From Bacteroidales bacterium (GTDB lineage: Bacteria; Bacteroidota; Bacteroidia; Bacteroidales; UBA932), in the NCBI GenBank assembly GCA_028690215.1, contig JAQVBQ010000001.1, forward strand, positions 113,360-177,359: 64,000 bases of DNA. Direction: 5' to 3'. A program made the translations under genes and the position numbers. The first letter of the stretch is position 1; each line of letters begins with the position of its first letter. Under the pieces are notes generated by a model. The model saw only the letters and a list, made by a program, of their open reading frames with translations. It was not told the origin of the DNA and searched no databases. Positions 18,723 to 27,120 of this stretch are shown piece by piece.

Positions 18723-19217
18723 TTAGTTAAACATCCCGCGTCTCCTGCAACCCTTAGCTGCCCCACGCTTTCCATCCACGCATATAACCTCTGTCTGGTC
18801 GGCCTCCATTTTCATGTCCAAACATTGTTCAATATCAGATGAACCGCATAGTGCACATTTTTCTACTATAAGCTCTTTTCTAAGGTGATCAAAATAACAA
18901 TCACAACTATTGCAATGAAACCAATCGCTATCAAAATATACCTTCCCACCCTCAAAAACAATAGGCCTTCCTTCAACAAATGCCTGAGCAATTTTTTTTC
19001 TGGCTATATCATATATTCTAGTATATGTTGGTCTGGAAACCCCCATGGTAACAGATGCCTCTACCTGGCTTAAATTTGCATAATCACTGAGCCGGATTGA
19101 CTCATACTCCTCCAAGCACATTACAACAGGAGATATGTCACCCACTTTTCCCATCGGATTAAACCCCCTGAATTCAGGTAACTTACCAATTTTTCGCATC
19201 AATTTTTGTCTAGGCAT
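18723..19217 (-). CDS. DUF134-family DNA-binding regulator with C-terminal zinc ribbon
   Basis: 164 residues. Starts MPRQKLMRKIGKLPE as usual in DUF134. The helix-turn-helix lies at about 48-72 (LSQVEASVTMGVSRPTYTRI). The C-terminal part has Cys pairs (CNSCDCYF; CALCGSSD; later Cys 147 region) fitting a metal-binding sensor domain. DUF134 genes are typically next to NifX/NifB-like genes, as here. It is the first gene of the operon. Two ATTTG/CAAAT palindromes lie just upstream and recur in front of the DUF5320 operon, making it the likely regulator of both. Ligand unknown; a metal or cluster signal is inference. Confidence 0.88.
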   Translation of the reverse strand: MPRQKLMRKIGKLPEFRGFNPMGKVGDISPVVMCLEEYESIRLSDYANLSQVEASVTMGVSRPTYTRIYDIARKKIAQAFVEGRPIVFEGGKVYFDSDWFHCNSCDCYFDHLRKELIVEKCALCGSSDIEQCLDMKMEADQTEVICVDGKRGAAKGCRRRGMFN

Positions 19218-19226
19218 ATTATGATC

Positions 19227-19270
19227 ATTTGTTCGTTACAAATATAATAAACATTTGCTCATTATCAAAT
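19227..19270. promoter_or_regulatory. Double ATTTG/CAAAT operator-like block between DUF134 and tolC-like genes
   Basis: Two inverted repeats in tandem: ATTTG-7 nt-CAAAT (19227-19243) and ATTTG-8 nt-CAAAT (19253-19270), joined by ATAATAAAC. A 31-nt part of it recurs at 23867-23897 with four mismatches. Its location in a divergent promoter region next to the regulator gene supports an autoregulated operator. Confidence 0.65.
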
Positions 19271-19314
19271 GTTTTATATTTTTGTACTTGTAAAAACAAT
19301 TAACCCCTCCACTT

Positions 19315-20520
19315 ATGAAAGCTGTATACACAACTCTCATTCTGGCAATTGCATGCCTTCCTAAACATGCAATTGCTGAAGATCCTGTAAAAAAACTAAC
19401 CCTGATAGATGCAGTTGAAACTGCATTGAAAAACAACATCGAATACAACAATTATAATCTGGCCGTAGAACAAAGCAAGGTTCTCAAAAAAACCGCCTAC
19501 ACATTCGAAAAAACCCAATTCTTCATTGGCCAGGATAAAAATAATGTTGCAGATAATGGGTATCCACTGAATATATTCGGAATAGAGCAAAGCTTCAATT
19601 TCCCATCCGTTTACATAAATCAAAACAAACTCAACAAGAAATCTGTATCATTGGCAGAAAAAGAGCGCGACAATCAACGCCTGCAACTTATCAAGGAGGT
19701 TTCCCTTGCATACTATAATATCAATTACATTGCAAACAAAGAAAAGTATTACAGCCACCTGGACTGCGTATACTCCAACCTGAAGATCGAAGTTGAAAAA
19801 AACAACAAGGCCGGCAAGACATCTGCCCTGGAAGTCTTAAACTTCAGGGCTGCACATCAACAAATTCTCATTGCCATAGACCATCTTAGATATGATGCAG
19901 CTACTGCAACTAAAAAGCTGATGCTGCTCATGAATGACAACACTCCATTCACTATACCGCAAATGGAGTGTGTAGAACTCATGATTTCCAATCAACCGCT
20001 GAGGATGAATCCCGGTGTTCAGTACAAGGAGCTCATGACACAGATTCATGAAGATCAGCTAAATATTGAAAAGAGTCTCCTTTTGCCGGACATAACCCTA
20101 TCCATATATAATGGAACAAACAGGTACACAAACTCAAAGAACTATCTTGGTTATGAGATTGGATTCTCTATACCAATTCTTTTTTCCGGACAAAAAGCAA
20201 AAATCAAATCAGAAAAAATTGCGATATCTATTTCTGAAAATGACAAAGAAGATCTCCAGAGAAAACTCAAATTTAAAAGAGAGGAGCTGATGAACGAAAT
20301 TAAAAAATTAAGAGAATCCCTTAACTATTTCACAACTACAGGCATCAAACTGAGTGAAGAGATCTCACAAAATGCAAAAGAAGATTATCAGGCAGAAAAA
20401 ATCGATTTGTTCCAATATGTTCAGAGCATTGAAAACGCCATAACCATAGAGATTGAGTATCTGGACTGGCTATCAAAGTACAACAGCGTTGTATTGGAGT
20501 TGAATTATCTCTGCCTGTAG
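19315..20520 (+). CDS. TolC-family outer-membrane protein, unaccompanied
   Basis: 401 residues. Signal peptide to about HAIA-EDP (residue 22), then the TolC repeat pattern (LTLIDAVETALKNNIEYNNY, coiled-coil helices, SLLLPDITLSIYNG, YEIGFSIPILF) typical of CzcC-like efflux outer-membrane factors. No inner-membrane pump or adaptor gene is adjacent, so the partners must be elsewhere. It is divergent from DUF134 across the operator block and so may belong to its regulon. It is clearly paralogous to the TolC gene at 34261-35472 (shared NNxADNxxPLxIxGIEQSFxFP segment). Confidence 0.88.
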   Translation: MKAVYTTLILAIACLPKHAIAEDPVKKLTLIDAVETALKNNIEYNNYNLAVEQSKVLKKTAYTFEKTQFFIGQDKNNVADNGYPLNIFGIEQSFNFPSVYINQNKLNKKSVSLAEKERDNQRLQLIKEVSLAYYNINYIANKEKYYSHLDCVYSNLKIEVEKNNKAGKTSALEVLNFRAAHQQILIAIDHLRYDAATATKKLMLLMNDNTPFTIPQMECVELMISNQPLRMNPGVQYKELMTQIHEDQLNIEKSLLLPDITLSIYNGTNRYTNSKNYLGYEIGFSIPILFSGQKAKIKSEKIAISISENDKEDLQRKLKFKREELMNEIKKLRESLNYFTTTGIKLSEEISQNAKEDYQAEKIDLFQYVQSIENAITIEIEYLDWLSKYNSVVLELNYLCL

Positions 20521-20524
20521 TAAC

Positions 20525-22219
20525 CTACTTCTCACGTTTATTTGGCCACGCCATAAGACCTCCTTCAAGAACCCTGACATTCGTATAACCGTTTGCCTGT
20601 ATAATCAATGCAGCTTCATAGCCTCGCAAGGAGATCTTGCACCAGGTTACTATTTCTGCATTTTTATCCTCGGGTAATTCAGAGATTCTGTCCCTCAACT
20701 GCCCTAATGGGATGAGTACCTCTCCAATTCCTATCCTCATTTGCTCATATTCTGCAGGATTTCTTACATCAAGGCAAAATGGCTTCTCGTTTTCGTCAAT
20801 CTTATCTTTGAGCTGTTCTGCTGAAATCCCCGTGTATAGATGCCTCAGTTTGTTTTGCATTATATGCGCCGTAGCTATACTGTGGTCTATAGCAAGAGAA
20901 TAGGGAGGTGCATACGGAAGATCTGCGTTTACCATATCCTCTACTGTAAGCTTCCCTTTTATAGCCATTGCCCATATCGCCAACTGTTTACTCACATCGC
21001 CCATACCCAGAACCTGTGCTCCTAATATTTCACCACTTGATTTTCTGACAACCAACTTTGTGATAAGCAAGGCTCCTTTCATGAATCCAGGCTTGTCAAG
21101 GCTTGCATTTACCACTACCTCCACATCATCAATCCCATTATTCATTGCATTTTGCTCATTCAAGCCAGTTGAACCCACTCCATATTCAAATACCTTGCAA
21201 ATACCTGTCTGTATAGTTCCCGGGAAAGTTGCGATATTCCCTGAAATAACATTCTCACCTGCAACCCTTCCTTGAAGATTCGCCAGGTCGCCATATGGAG
21301 CGTGAACATTTGATCCGGTTATCAGGTTTGGTATCTCCACACAGTCTCCAACAGCGTATATATCATCGTCAGTTGTTTGCATATAAGGATTTACGATTAT
21401 TCCTCCTCGCGCTCCGGTTTCAAGACCGGCATCCTTTGCCAGTTTTGTATTTGGAATAACACCTATCGCAACCACAGCAAGTTCACATGGAATTACAATT
21501 CCGTCCCTTAGTTTTACTGATGTAAGCTTTCCGTTTTCACCGATAAATTCCGAAACACCGTTGTTAAGTATGAGATTAGCCTTACTTTTTATATATCTCT
21601 CTACCAATCTCGCCATCTGAAGATCCAAAAATGACAGTAATTGCGGTAATTGCTCAACCAGAGTTATATCAACCCCGGCAAGGTGCAAGGCTTCAGAGGT
21701 CTCTATCCCGATTAGTCCGCCACCTATTACTACAGCCTTTTTAATTTTACCCTAATCTCTTACCTTTCTCAAAAAATCTGCATCCTGCATTGATTGCAAT
21801 GTAGTAACTCCATCTAAATCTATACCCGGCAACAGTGGTTTCCTTGGAGTGGCCCCTGTTGCAATTATAAGTTTATCATATTCCAACTCACCGGCTTCTC
21901 CTGTCAATAGGTTTCTGAATGAAACCTTTTTATCTGCCCGGTTTATTGAGGTGACCTCCGAATTTACCTTAGTAACTATTCTTTTAGCTTTCCAAAAAAA
22001 GTTAGTATCTCTGACAACTCCCGCCGGGGAACACAACAACTGACTCCTGTCATCGAAAAAGCCCCCTATGTAATATGGATACCCACAAGAAGCCATTGAG
22101 AGATCCGGGGATTTTTGAATAATGGTTATATCCGCATTCTCATCAAGCCTTCTGGCTCTTGATGCGGCTTTTGGACCGGCGGCAGATCCTCCGATTACTA
22201 CTACACGATTTGTTTTCAT
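20525..22219 (-). pseudogene. CoA-disulfide reductase-like FAD oxidoreductase with rhodanese domain, interrupted by in-frame TAG
   Basis: Reading from ATG 22219, 155 residues (MKTNRVVVIGGSAAGPKAASRARR, active-site ASCGYPYYIGG) end at TAG 21752-21754. The same frame then continues without shift (GKIKKAVVIGGGLIGIE) through the NAD-binding and dimerisation domains to a C-terminal rhodanese-like domain (WCKISLRGYEAA) at 20525, 564 codons in all, the usual size of CDR-rhodanese fusions. Family members usually have Glu here, so one G-to-T change (GAG to TAG) would explain it. The rhodanese loop has WCKI, with its Cys present. Either a recent nonsense mutation, read-through, or a sequence error. It follows the radical SAM gene by 46 nt. 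Confidence 0.85.
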
Positions 22220-22265
22220 ACGTATTACGGTTTAGTTATAAGTTATTGAATTTTTTAAATGACTG

Positions 22266-23204
22266 CTATTTTGAGAAATTTCTCAAATAAAACATCTTAC
22301 CTTTATAATCAACTCTTTTTATCTGTCCCGAACCAATCAATTTTTCCACAATATAATAATCAGCACCATCCTTTTTAACAATCTCGCTCATTGTCTCCTC
22401 TCTGATAGGATGCACGACACACATATTAAGGATGTCATCTTTTGCATTACCGGTACAACCGGTATTAACCCCTTCGAAAGCTACAAGTAATTCTGCGTTC
22501 AGTCCTTTTTCATGATAAATCTGATATGCTCTATTTATAGTTTCCTCTTCAGGCAATCTTACAGTATTAAGAGCCGGAGGACGAATAGGAATAGAGATGT
22601 ACGATTTTTCCGGGTTCAGGGTCTTAATCAATGTTGCTGTCTTTTCCAAGGATTCCTTCATATCATTGACACCCTCCACCAACATTGTCTCAGAGACAAG
22701 GACTCCTTCATATAGGCTTGAAAAGCGAGTCAATCCTTCACAATAATCATAAAAAGAAAACGCGGGAAAAGGTCTGTTTATTCTTTTTCTGACACCAGGA
22801 ATTGCAGAATCTACTTTGAGTGAAACCCAGTCTGCCTGAAACAGGTCCTCTCTAACTTGCACGTCAAATAACAGTGATGCATTGGTAATAACCGCAATTG
22901 GAATTCTAAACTCCTTCAGCAATCTTATCGTCTTTCCCAAGTTTAGATCTAAAGTTGGCTCTCCATTTGCGACGAATGTCAGGAAATCAGGGAAATCTAC
23001 ATGCTGCAGCTTACTTAACAGTGTGGCTACATCGTTATATATCTTTTTAGGTTCTATAAACGGCTCCCGGATACTTTTCTGAAATTTAGTCATTCCGACC
23101 TGACAATATATACAAGAGTATGAACACACCTTTTCAAAGGGGATATTATTTATCCCCAAACTTTTCCCCAAACGTCGGGAAGGAACAGGACCATAACAAA
23201 CCAT
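22266..23204 (-). CDS. Radical SAM protein (COG0731-like)
   Basis: 312 residues from ATG 23204. The longer frame (to 23255) would overlap the ferredoxin gene and adds a non-conserved stretch; the shorter start begins MVCYGPVPSRRLGKSLG, the conserved family beginning. The 4Fe-4S/SAM motif is CSYSCIYC (CxxxCxxC). VANGEPTLDLN and VEGVNDMKESL are typical of the group related to wyosine synthetase. The C-terminal region is a wing-like domain (VVHPIREETMSEIVKKDGAD). It is 5 nt after the ferredoxin gene. The reaction is unknown; a role in cofactor modification is inference from its neighbours. Confidence 0.85.
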   Translation of the reverse strand: MVCYGPVPSRRLGKSLGINNIPFEKVCSYSCIYCQVGMTKFQKSIREPFIEPKKIYNDVATLLSKLQHVDFPDFLTFVANGEPTLDLNLGKTIRLLKEFRIPIAVITNASLLFDVQVREDLFQADWVSLKVDSAIPGVRKRINRPFPAFSFYDYCEGLTRFSSLYEGVLVSETMLVEGVNDMKESLEKTATLIKTLNPEKSYISIPIRPPALNTVRLPEEETINRAYQIYHEKGLNAELLVAFEGVNTGCTGNAKDDILNMCVVHPIREETMSEIVKKDGADYYIVEKLIGSGQIKRVDYKGKMFYLRNFSK

Positions 23205-23209
23205 AGTAA

Positions 23210-23599
23210 CTAATTTATTGCTCCAACAGGGCAAACTGTGACACAGGCACGGCAATTAGCACAAATGTTCCCATTAATTAGCGCCTTGCCGTTATCCATT
23301 GTTATCGCACCTTCAGGACACATATCAACACAGGATTCGCATCCAATGCATATCTCTGGATTTACTTTTGGAAAAATATTCTCGCTTTTCTTTTTCATGT
23401 CTAAATACTTTTCATTATTAGCACTTTTTGGCTCAACATCAGACCTTATCAATGACACGTTACAATTCGGGCACATTTGCCCTCTGCAGGGAACGCCAAC
23501 TTTATGAGGTATTACATAATCACAAATCGGACAAATACAACACCCATTAAAATCATCTTCTTTTTCCAAAAATGATTTAAACCAGCTCTTAATATACAT
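23210..23599 (-). CDS. 4Fe-4S ferredoxin-like protein with N-terminal Cys cluster
   Basis: 129 residues. The C-terminal part has two 4Fe-4S motifs (CIGCESCVDMCPEGAI, about 83-98; CANCRACVTVCPVGAI, about 112-127). The N-terminal part carries an additional set (CCICPICDYVIPH, CRGQMCPNCN), likely a zinc ribbon or rubredoxin-like knuckle. It is probably the electron donor for the radical SAM or oxidoreductase genes downstream (inference). It is 15 nt after DUF5320. Confidence 0.85.
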   Translation of the reverse strand: MYIKSWFKSFLEKEDDFNGCCICPICDYVIPHKVGVPCRGQMCPNCNVSLIRSDVEPKSANNEKYLDMKKKSENIFPKVNPEICIGCESCVDMCPEGAITMDNGKALINGNICANCRACVTVCPVGAIN

Positions 23600-23614
23600 T
23601 TCACATATACTTAA

Positions 23615-23845
23615 TCAGCCATTCCCTTTGAATCGCATACCCATACCTCTGCGTAAACCAAAACTGCATCTGAAGCCCATACCTCTTCCACCGGGTCTTC
23701 CTGCAAAGCCACCTTGGGCCTCTCTTGAAAGATCCTGATTCTGAACATTACCCATTCTACCCTTATTGGCAGAATTGCACCGGCCTTGTCCCCTGCCGGT
23801 CATTGGCCCCTCACCATTGGGGCCTGATCTATTAAATCTTGGCAT
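23615..23845 (-). CDS. DUF5320 small Gly/Arg/Met-rich protein
   Basis: 76 residues with the usual MPRFNRSGPNGEGPMTGRGQ start and MTGRGQGRC motif, then Gly-Arg-Phe-Met repeats. The family is small, often encoded next to NifX/NifB, MinD-ferredoxin and DUF134 genes in anaerobes, with no proven function. It begins the second operon, just downstream of the second operator-like block. Confidence 0.82.
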   Translation of the reverse strand: MPRFNRSGPNGEGPMTGRGQGRCNSANKGRMGNVQNQDLSREAQGGFAGRPGGRGMGFRCSFGLRRGMGMRFKGNG

Positions 23846-23866
23846 AACAAAGAATTTTTATTGAAC

Positions 23867-23897
23867 ATTTGTTCACTTCAAATATAATGAACATTTG
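23867..23897. promoter_or_regulatory. Operator-like block shared with the DUF134 promoter
   Basis: ATTTG-7 nt-CAAAT (23867-23883), then ATAATGAAC and a further ATTTG half-site (23893-23897). It is nearly the same as 19227-19257. The part CAAATATAATRAACATTTG is identical at all but the R position. It lies between divergent DUF5320 and peroxiredoxin genes, so it may control both. Confidence 0.65.
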
Positions 23898-23968
23898 TTT
23901 ATTTTGTTCTAAAATTTCAACTTTTTACGATAAGATTTGTTTTCATATAAATTTAAAAAATAGCAATT

Positions 23969-24685
23969 ATGGAAACAAAACAGGAACAAGAGGTATTCTC
24001 TATGCCTCGTATAGGTGATAATGCGCCGGAATTCAAAGCGGTAACTACACAAGGGAACATCAATTTCCCGGGAGATTACAAAGGAAATTGGGTAATTCTT
24101 TTCAGCCACCCTGCAGACTTTACGCCTGTTTGCACATCAGAATTCATGACATTCGCAAATCTAGAGCAAAAGTTTGCCGAAGTAAACTGCAAACTTGTAG
24201 GATTGTCTGTTGACGGGCTATACAGCCATATTGCATGGCTTCGTACAATCAAGGAGAAGATTGAGTATAAGGGGATGAAAAACATTGAGGTTAAATTTCC
24301 TTTAATTGAGGATATAACCATGGAGGTTGCAAAAAAATATGGCATGATACAACCCGGAGAGAGTAACACGAAAGCGGTGAGAGCTGTCTTTTTCATAGAT
24401 CCGAAAGGTATTATCAGAGCTGTAATTTATTATCCTCTTAGTCTGGGTCGTAACTTTGATGAACTGTATCGTGTAATCGTAGCACTTCAGGCCGCAGATG
24501 AATTTGGAGTTGCCCTTCCTGCTGACTGGAGGCCCGGAGATGATGTAATTGTTCCTACAGCAGGTTCATGCGGAGTTGCAAAAGAGCGTATGGAAAGTAA
24601 AGATGAAATGCACTGCTATGACTGGTTCTTCTGCACAAAAAAACTTCCTGAGGCTAAAATATGGGATGCCGTTAAAAAGAAATAA
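23969..24685 (+). CDS. Peroxiredoxin, Prx6/archaeal type
   Basis: 238 residues. It reduces H2O2 and organic peroxides. Peroxidatic Cys in HPADFTPVCTSEF. The long C-terminal arm with HCYDWFFC (CX5C) matches the three-Cys archaeal type, where C-terminal cysteines resolve the sulfenic acid; TAGSCGVAKERM is an extra Cys before it. Divergent from the DUF5320 operon across the shared operator, suggesting it protects the oxygen-sensitive cluster machinery (inference). Confidence 0.93.
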   Translation: METKQEQEVFSMPRIGDNAPEFKAVTTQGNINFPGDYKGNWVILFSHPADFTPVCTSEFMTFANLEQKFAEVNCKLVGLSVDGLYSHIAWLRTIKEKIEYKGMKNIEVKFPLIEDITMEVAKKYGMIQPGESNTKAVRAVFFIDPKGIIRAVIYYPLSLGRNFDELYRVIVALQAADEFGVALPADWRPGDDVIVPTAGSCGVAKERMESKDEMHCYDWFFCTKKLPEAKIWDAVKKK

Positions 24686-24703
24686 TCACTGAGAATTATA
24701 AAA

Positions 24704-24729
24704 AAAGCCGCTCAAAATGAAGCGGCTTT
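24704..24729. terminator. Terminator between peroxiredoxin and S46 peptidase genes
   Basis: Stem AAAGCCGCT / AGCGGCTTT with 8-nt loop, preceded by A's and followed by T-rich sequence. It sits between convergent genes and can serve both. Confidence 0.85.
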
Positions 24730-24752
24730 AATTTTTAAAAGTGTACAGATCT

Positions 24753-26924
24753 CTACTTTACAATATCCATCTCGTTGATAAGGTAGCTTGCGCCGGCATA
24801 CTTGTCAATAATCCAGAGGATGTAGCGAATGTCAACATTTACACATTTGTTGTATCCATCCATGAAATAGACATCTCCTGCCATAGATTCGCGGTTTCCG
24901 TCAAATGCGAGACCAATAAGTTCACCTTTGCCGTTCATGATTGCGCTGCCTGAGTTTCCACCAGTTATATCATTATCTGTAAGGAAATCCACATATAGTT
25001 TACCATTCTCACCCCATTGGCCCCAGTCACCTTTCTCAATAAGCGACTTGATTTTTGGATCCAGCTTGAAATCATACTCTTTAGGGTTGAATTTCTCAAG
25101 GATTCCCTGAGTTGCACTCTGATAGTGATAGTAAACTGCATCGTAAGGCCTTACCGGTCCAACCTCTCCATAGGTGATTCTCATTGTTGAGTTTGCATCA
25201 GGATAAACAGCGACACCTTTTTCTCTCTGCATCTCGTAAAAGGCTTTTACATACGCTGTCCTCAAAGCTCCCATTTCTAACCCAGCATCTTTAAGAATCT
25301 TTTCCTCTGTCTGATTATACTTCATAATACGGCTGTTGTTCACCATTATCATAATAGGATCGGCCTCCAATTGCTTCAGGCTAACCTTTTTTGAGAAGAA
25401 TTCTTTGAGCCTTTGCAGGTCTGTAACAACACTGTTGTCGAATATGTAGTCCGCAATCTTTTCTGGATTGTTGCCAAGTGAGTCTGCAAGAGCACTGAAC
25501 TCTTTCTCCCAAAAACTCTTAGGAACCTCTTTTATATAGTAGCCTAACATAACCCTGAACAAATCCCTGTCAGCCTCAACATTACACTCTGAATAGACCT
25601 TTTTGGAAGCCTCCATGAATACCTTAAGATCCTTATTATTAGGATCAAGCGAGTCCAGTTTTGCTCTGGTCATGGAATTAACAATCGACCCGAATCTCTG
25701 TCCCAGACCAACTATTTCAGACCCTCTGATAATAGATTCACGGAAAGACTCAGTCACCTTCACGATATCCGATGTGGCATCATAACCCTTCTTCAAATCA
25801 GCCAAAACGTTTCCATATTTCTTAGCTCTTTCAGGGTTGGCTGCAATCCATTCAGCAAGCTCCTTTTCCTTGCCCTGGAGTATGGACTGCACATTGAATC
25901 TTTCAAGGCACTTGTTCTCCCATTTCGCGTAATCAGTATAGTTACTTATTGAAAAATACTTATCAGCATACATGAGCCTTATGGCAGGATCTTTTTCCAT
26001 GTACTTCTCCCATACATCCAGCTTGGCCCTGCGTACATTATATATAGTCGGATTCAAGACCTCCTGTTTTTGCTTTAATTCAAAAGATGACATATATCTG
26101 TTGGTCCTTCCAGGGTAACCGATAATCATAGTGAAATCATCCTGTTTGTAGCCTTTTGCCGACACCTTCAGGTGACGGTTTGCCTTTATAGCCACGTTGT
26201 CTTTTGAATATTCAGCCGGCTTGCCGTCTTTACCCGCATACACACGATAGAGAGCAAAATCGCCTTTGTGCTGAGGCCATCCCCAGTTGTCTGTCTCGCC
26301 GCCAAAAGCACCTACTGACGCAGGAGGAGCACCTACCAAACGTACATCGGTATATGTCTCATAGAAGAAGAGATAGTATTTACTTCCTCTCCACATAGAC
26401 TCAAGAGAAATCTCGTAGTCAGACTTGTATTTTGATTCCAGAACTCCAGACACCTTCCTCATAAAGAATATGCCTCTTGGTCCAACTTTGTCCAGTGAGT
26501 CAATCACCTTGTTTGTCTCTTCGGTAACATCCAGTACTTTCCTTAAAAAAGTAACGGTCTTGCCTTTGATAGGAATCTCCTGATCCCTGTTCATAGCCCA
26601 GAAGCCATTTTCAAGGTAGTTGTTATCAGGTGTGCTGATTGCCTGGATATCGCCATAGGCACAGTGATGGTTTGTAATAAGCAGACCATCGGCAGAAATA
26701 ATGCTTGCACTGCAACTTCCGCCGTCAAGGGCAACTATTGCATCAGTAAGTGCACCGCCATTCTCATTGTAAATTTCATTCGGAGCTAGTTTAAGCCCCT
26801 TGGATTTCATTTTTGAGCTCAATTGCTTGTCAAGCATGTTGATGAGCCACATACCCTCGTCTGCCATTGCATACTGCTGCAACAAGAAGGCAGATAGGAT
26901 GATTAATAAAACTTTTCTCTTCAT
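24753..26924 (-). CDS. S46-family dipeptidyl-peptidase (DPP7/DPP11 family)
   Basis: 723 residues, typical of the family. Signal peptide to about AMA-DEGMW; mature S46 proteins begin DEGMWL. It releases N-terminal dipeptides in the periplasm. The triad is visible: His in TNHHCAYGD, Asp in DNWGWPQHKGDFALYR, Ser in TGGNSGSAIM. The residue 18 positions after the Ser is Gly (AFDGN). In DPP11 this is the Arg (Arg673) that selects acidic P1 residues, so a DPP7-like preference for hydrophobic P1 is inferred. It is paralogous to the gene at 29103-31274. Confidence 0.93.
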   Translation of the reverse strand: MKRKVLLIILSAFLLQQYAMADEGMWLINMLDKQLSSKMKSKGLKLAPNEIYNENGGALTDAIVALDGGSCSASIISADGLLITNHHCAYGDIQAISTPDNNYLENGFWAMNRDQEIPIKGKTVTFLRKVLDVTEETNKVIDSLDKVGPRGIFFMRKVSGVLESKYKSDYEISLESMWRGSKYYLFFYETYTDVRLVGAPPASVGAFGGETDNWGWPQHKGDFALYRVYAGKDGKPAEYSKDNVAIKANRHLKVSAKGYKQDDFTMIIGYPGRTNRYMSSFELKQKQEVLNPTIYNVRRAKLDVWEKYMEKDPAIRLMYADKYFSISNYTDYAKWENKCLERFNVQSILQGKEKELAEWIAANPERAKKYGNVLADLKKGYDATSDIVKVTESFRESIIRGSEIVGLGQRFGSIVNSMTRAKLDSLDPNNKDLKVFMEASKKVYSECNVEADRDLFRVMLGYYIKEVPKSFWEKEFSALADSLGNNPEKIADYIFDNSVVTDLQRLKEFFSKKVSLKQLEADPIMIMVNNSRIMKYNQTEEKILKDAGLEMGALRTAYVKAFYEMQREKGVAVYPDANSTMRITYGEVGPVRPYDAVYYHYQSATQGILEKFNPKEYDFKLDPKIKSLIEKGDWGQWGENGKLYVDFLTDNDITGGNSGSAIMNGKGELIGLAFDGNRESMAGDVYFMDGYNKCVNVDIRYILWIIDKYAGASYLINEMDIVK

Positions 26925-27036
26925 TGGGTTAATTTGGTTAATAATGATTTACACTCTTCCGAAGTGTTAAAATGTTAAAAAAAACGAGTTTCTCTTTTAA
27001 CTTTTTTAAAAAAATAAGTCTAACCACAAAATTAGT

Positions 27037-27044
27037 TAAATTTG
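27037..27044 (+). promoter_or_regulatory. Putative -7 element for the polyferredoxin gene
   Basis: TAAATTTG fits the TAnnTTTG consensus, about 76 nt before the ATG at 27121, inside a 196-nt AT-rich divergent intergenic region. No good -33 box was found. Confidence 0.35.
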
Positions 27045-27120
27045 TATACCCATTTTAAAAATAAGGAAGATAATTTTTTAACCCTATAATTTATATTAAC
27101 ACCCAAAAATCTTTCACTAA

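Noticed and set aside
13297..19217. Nitrogenase cofactor operon
   Set aside because: NifX-like proteins alone are not evidence for nitrogenase; no nifHDKEN or nifB-type gene is present.
21688..22219. Frameshift in the CoA-disulfide reductase gene
   Set aside because: Distances are multiples of three and translation continues in the same frame, so this is a single stop codon.
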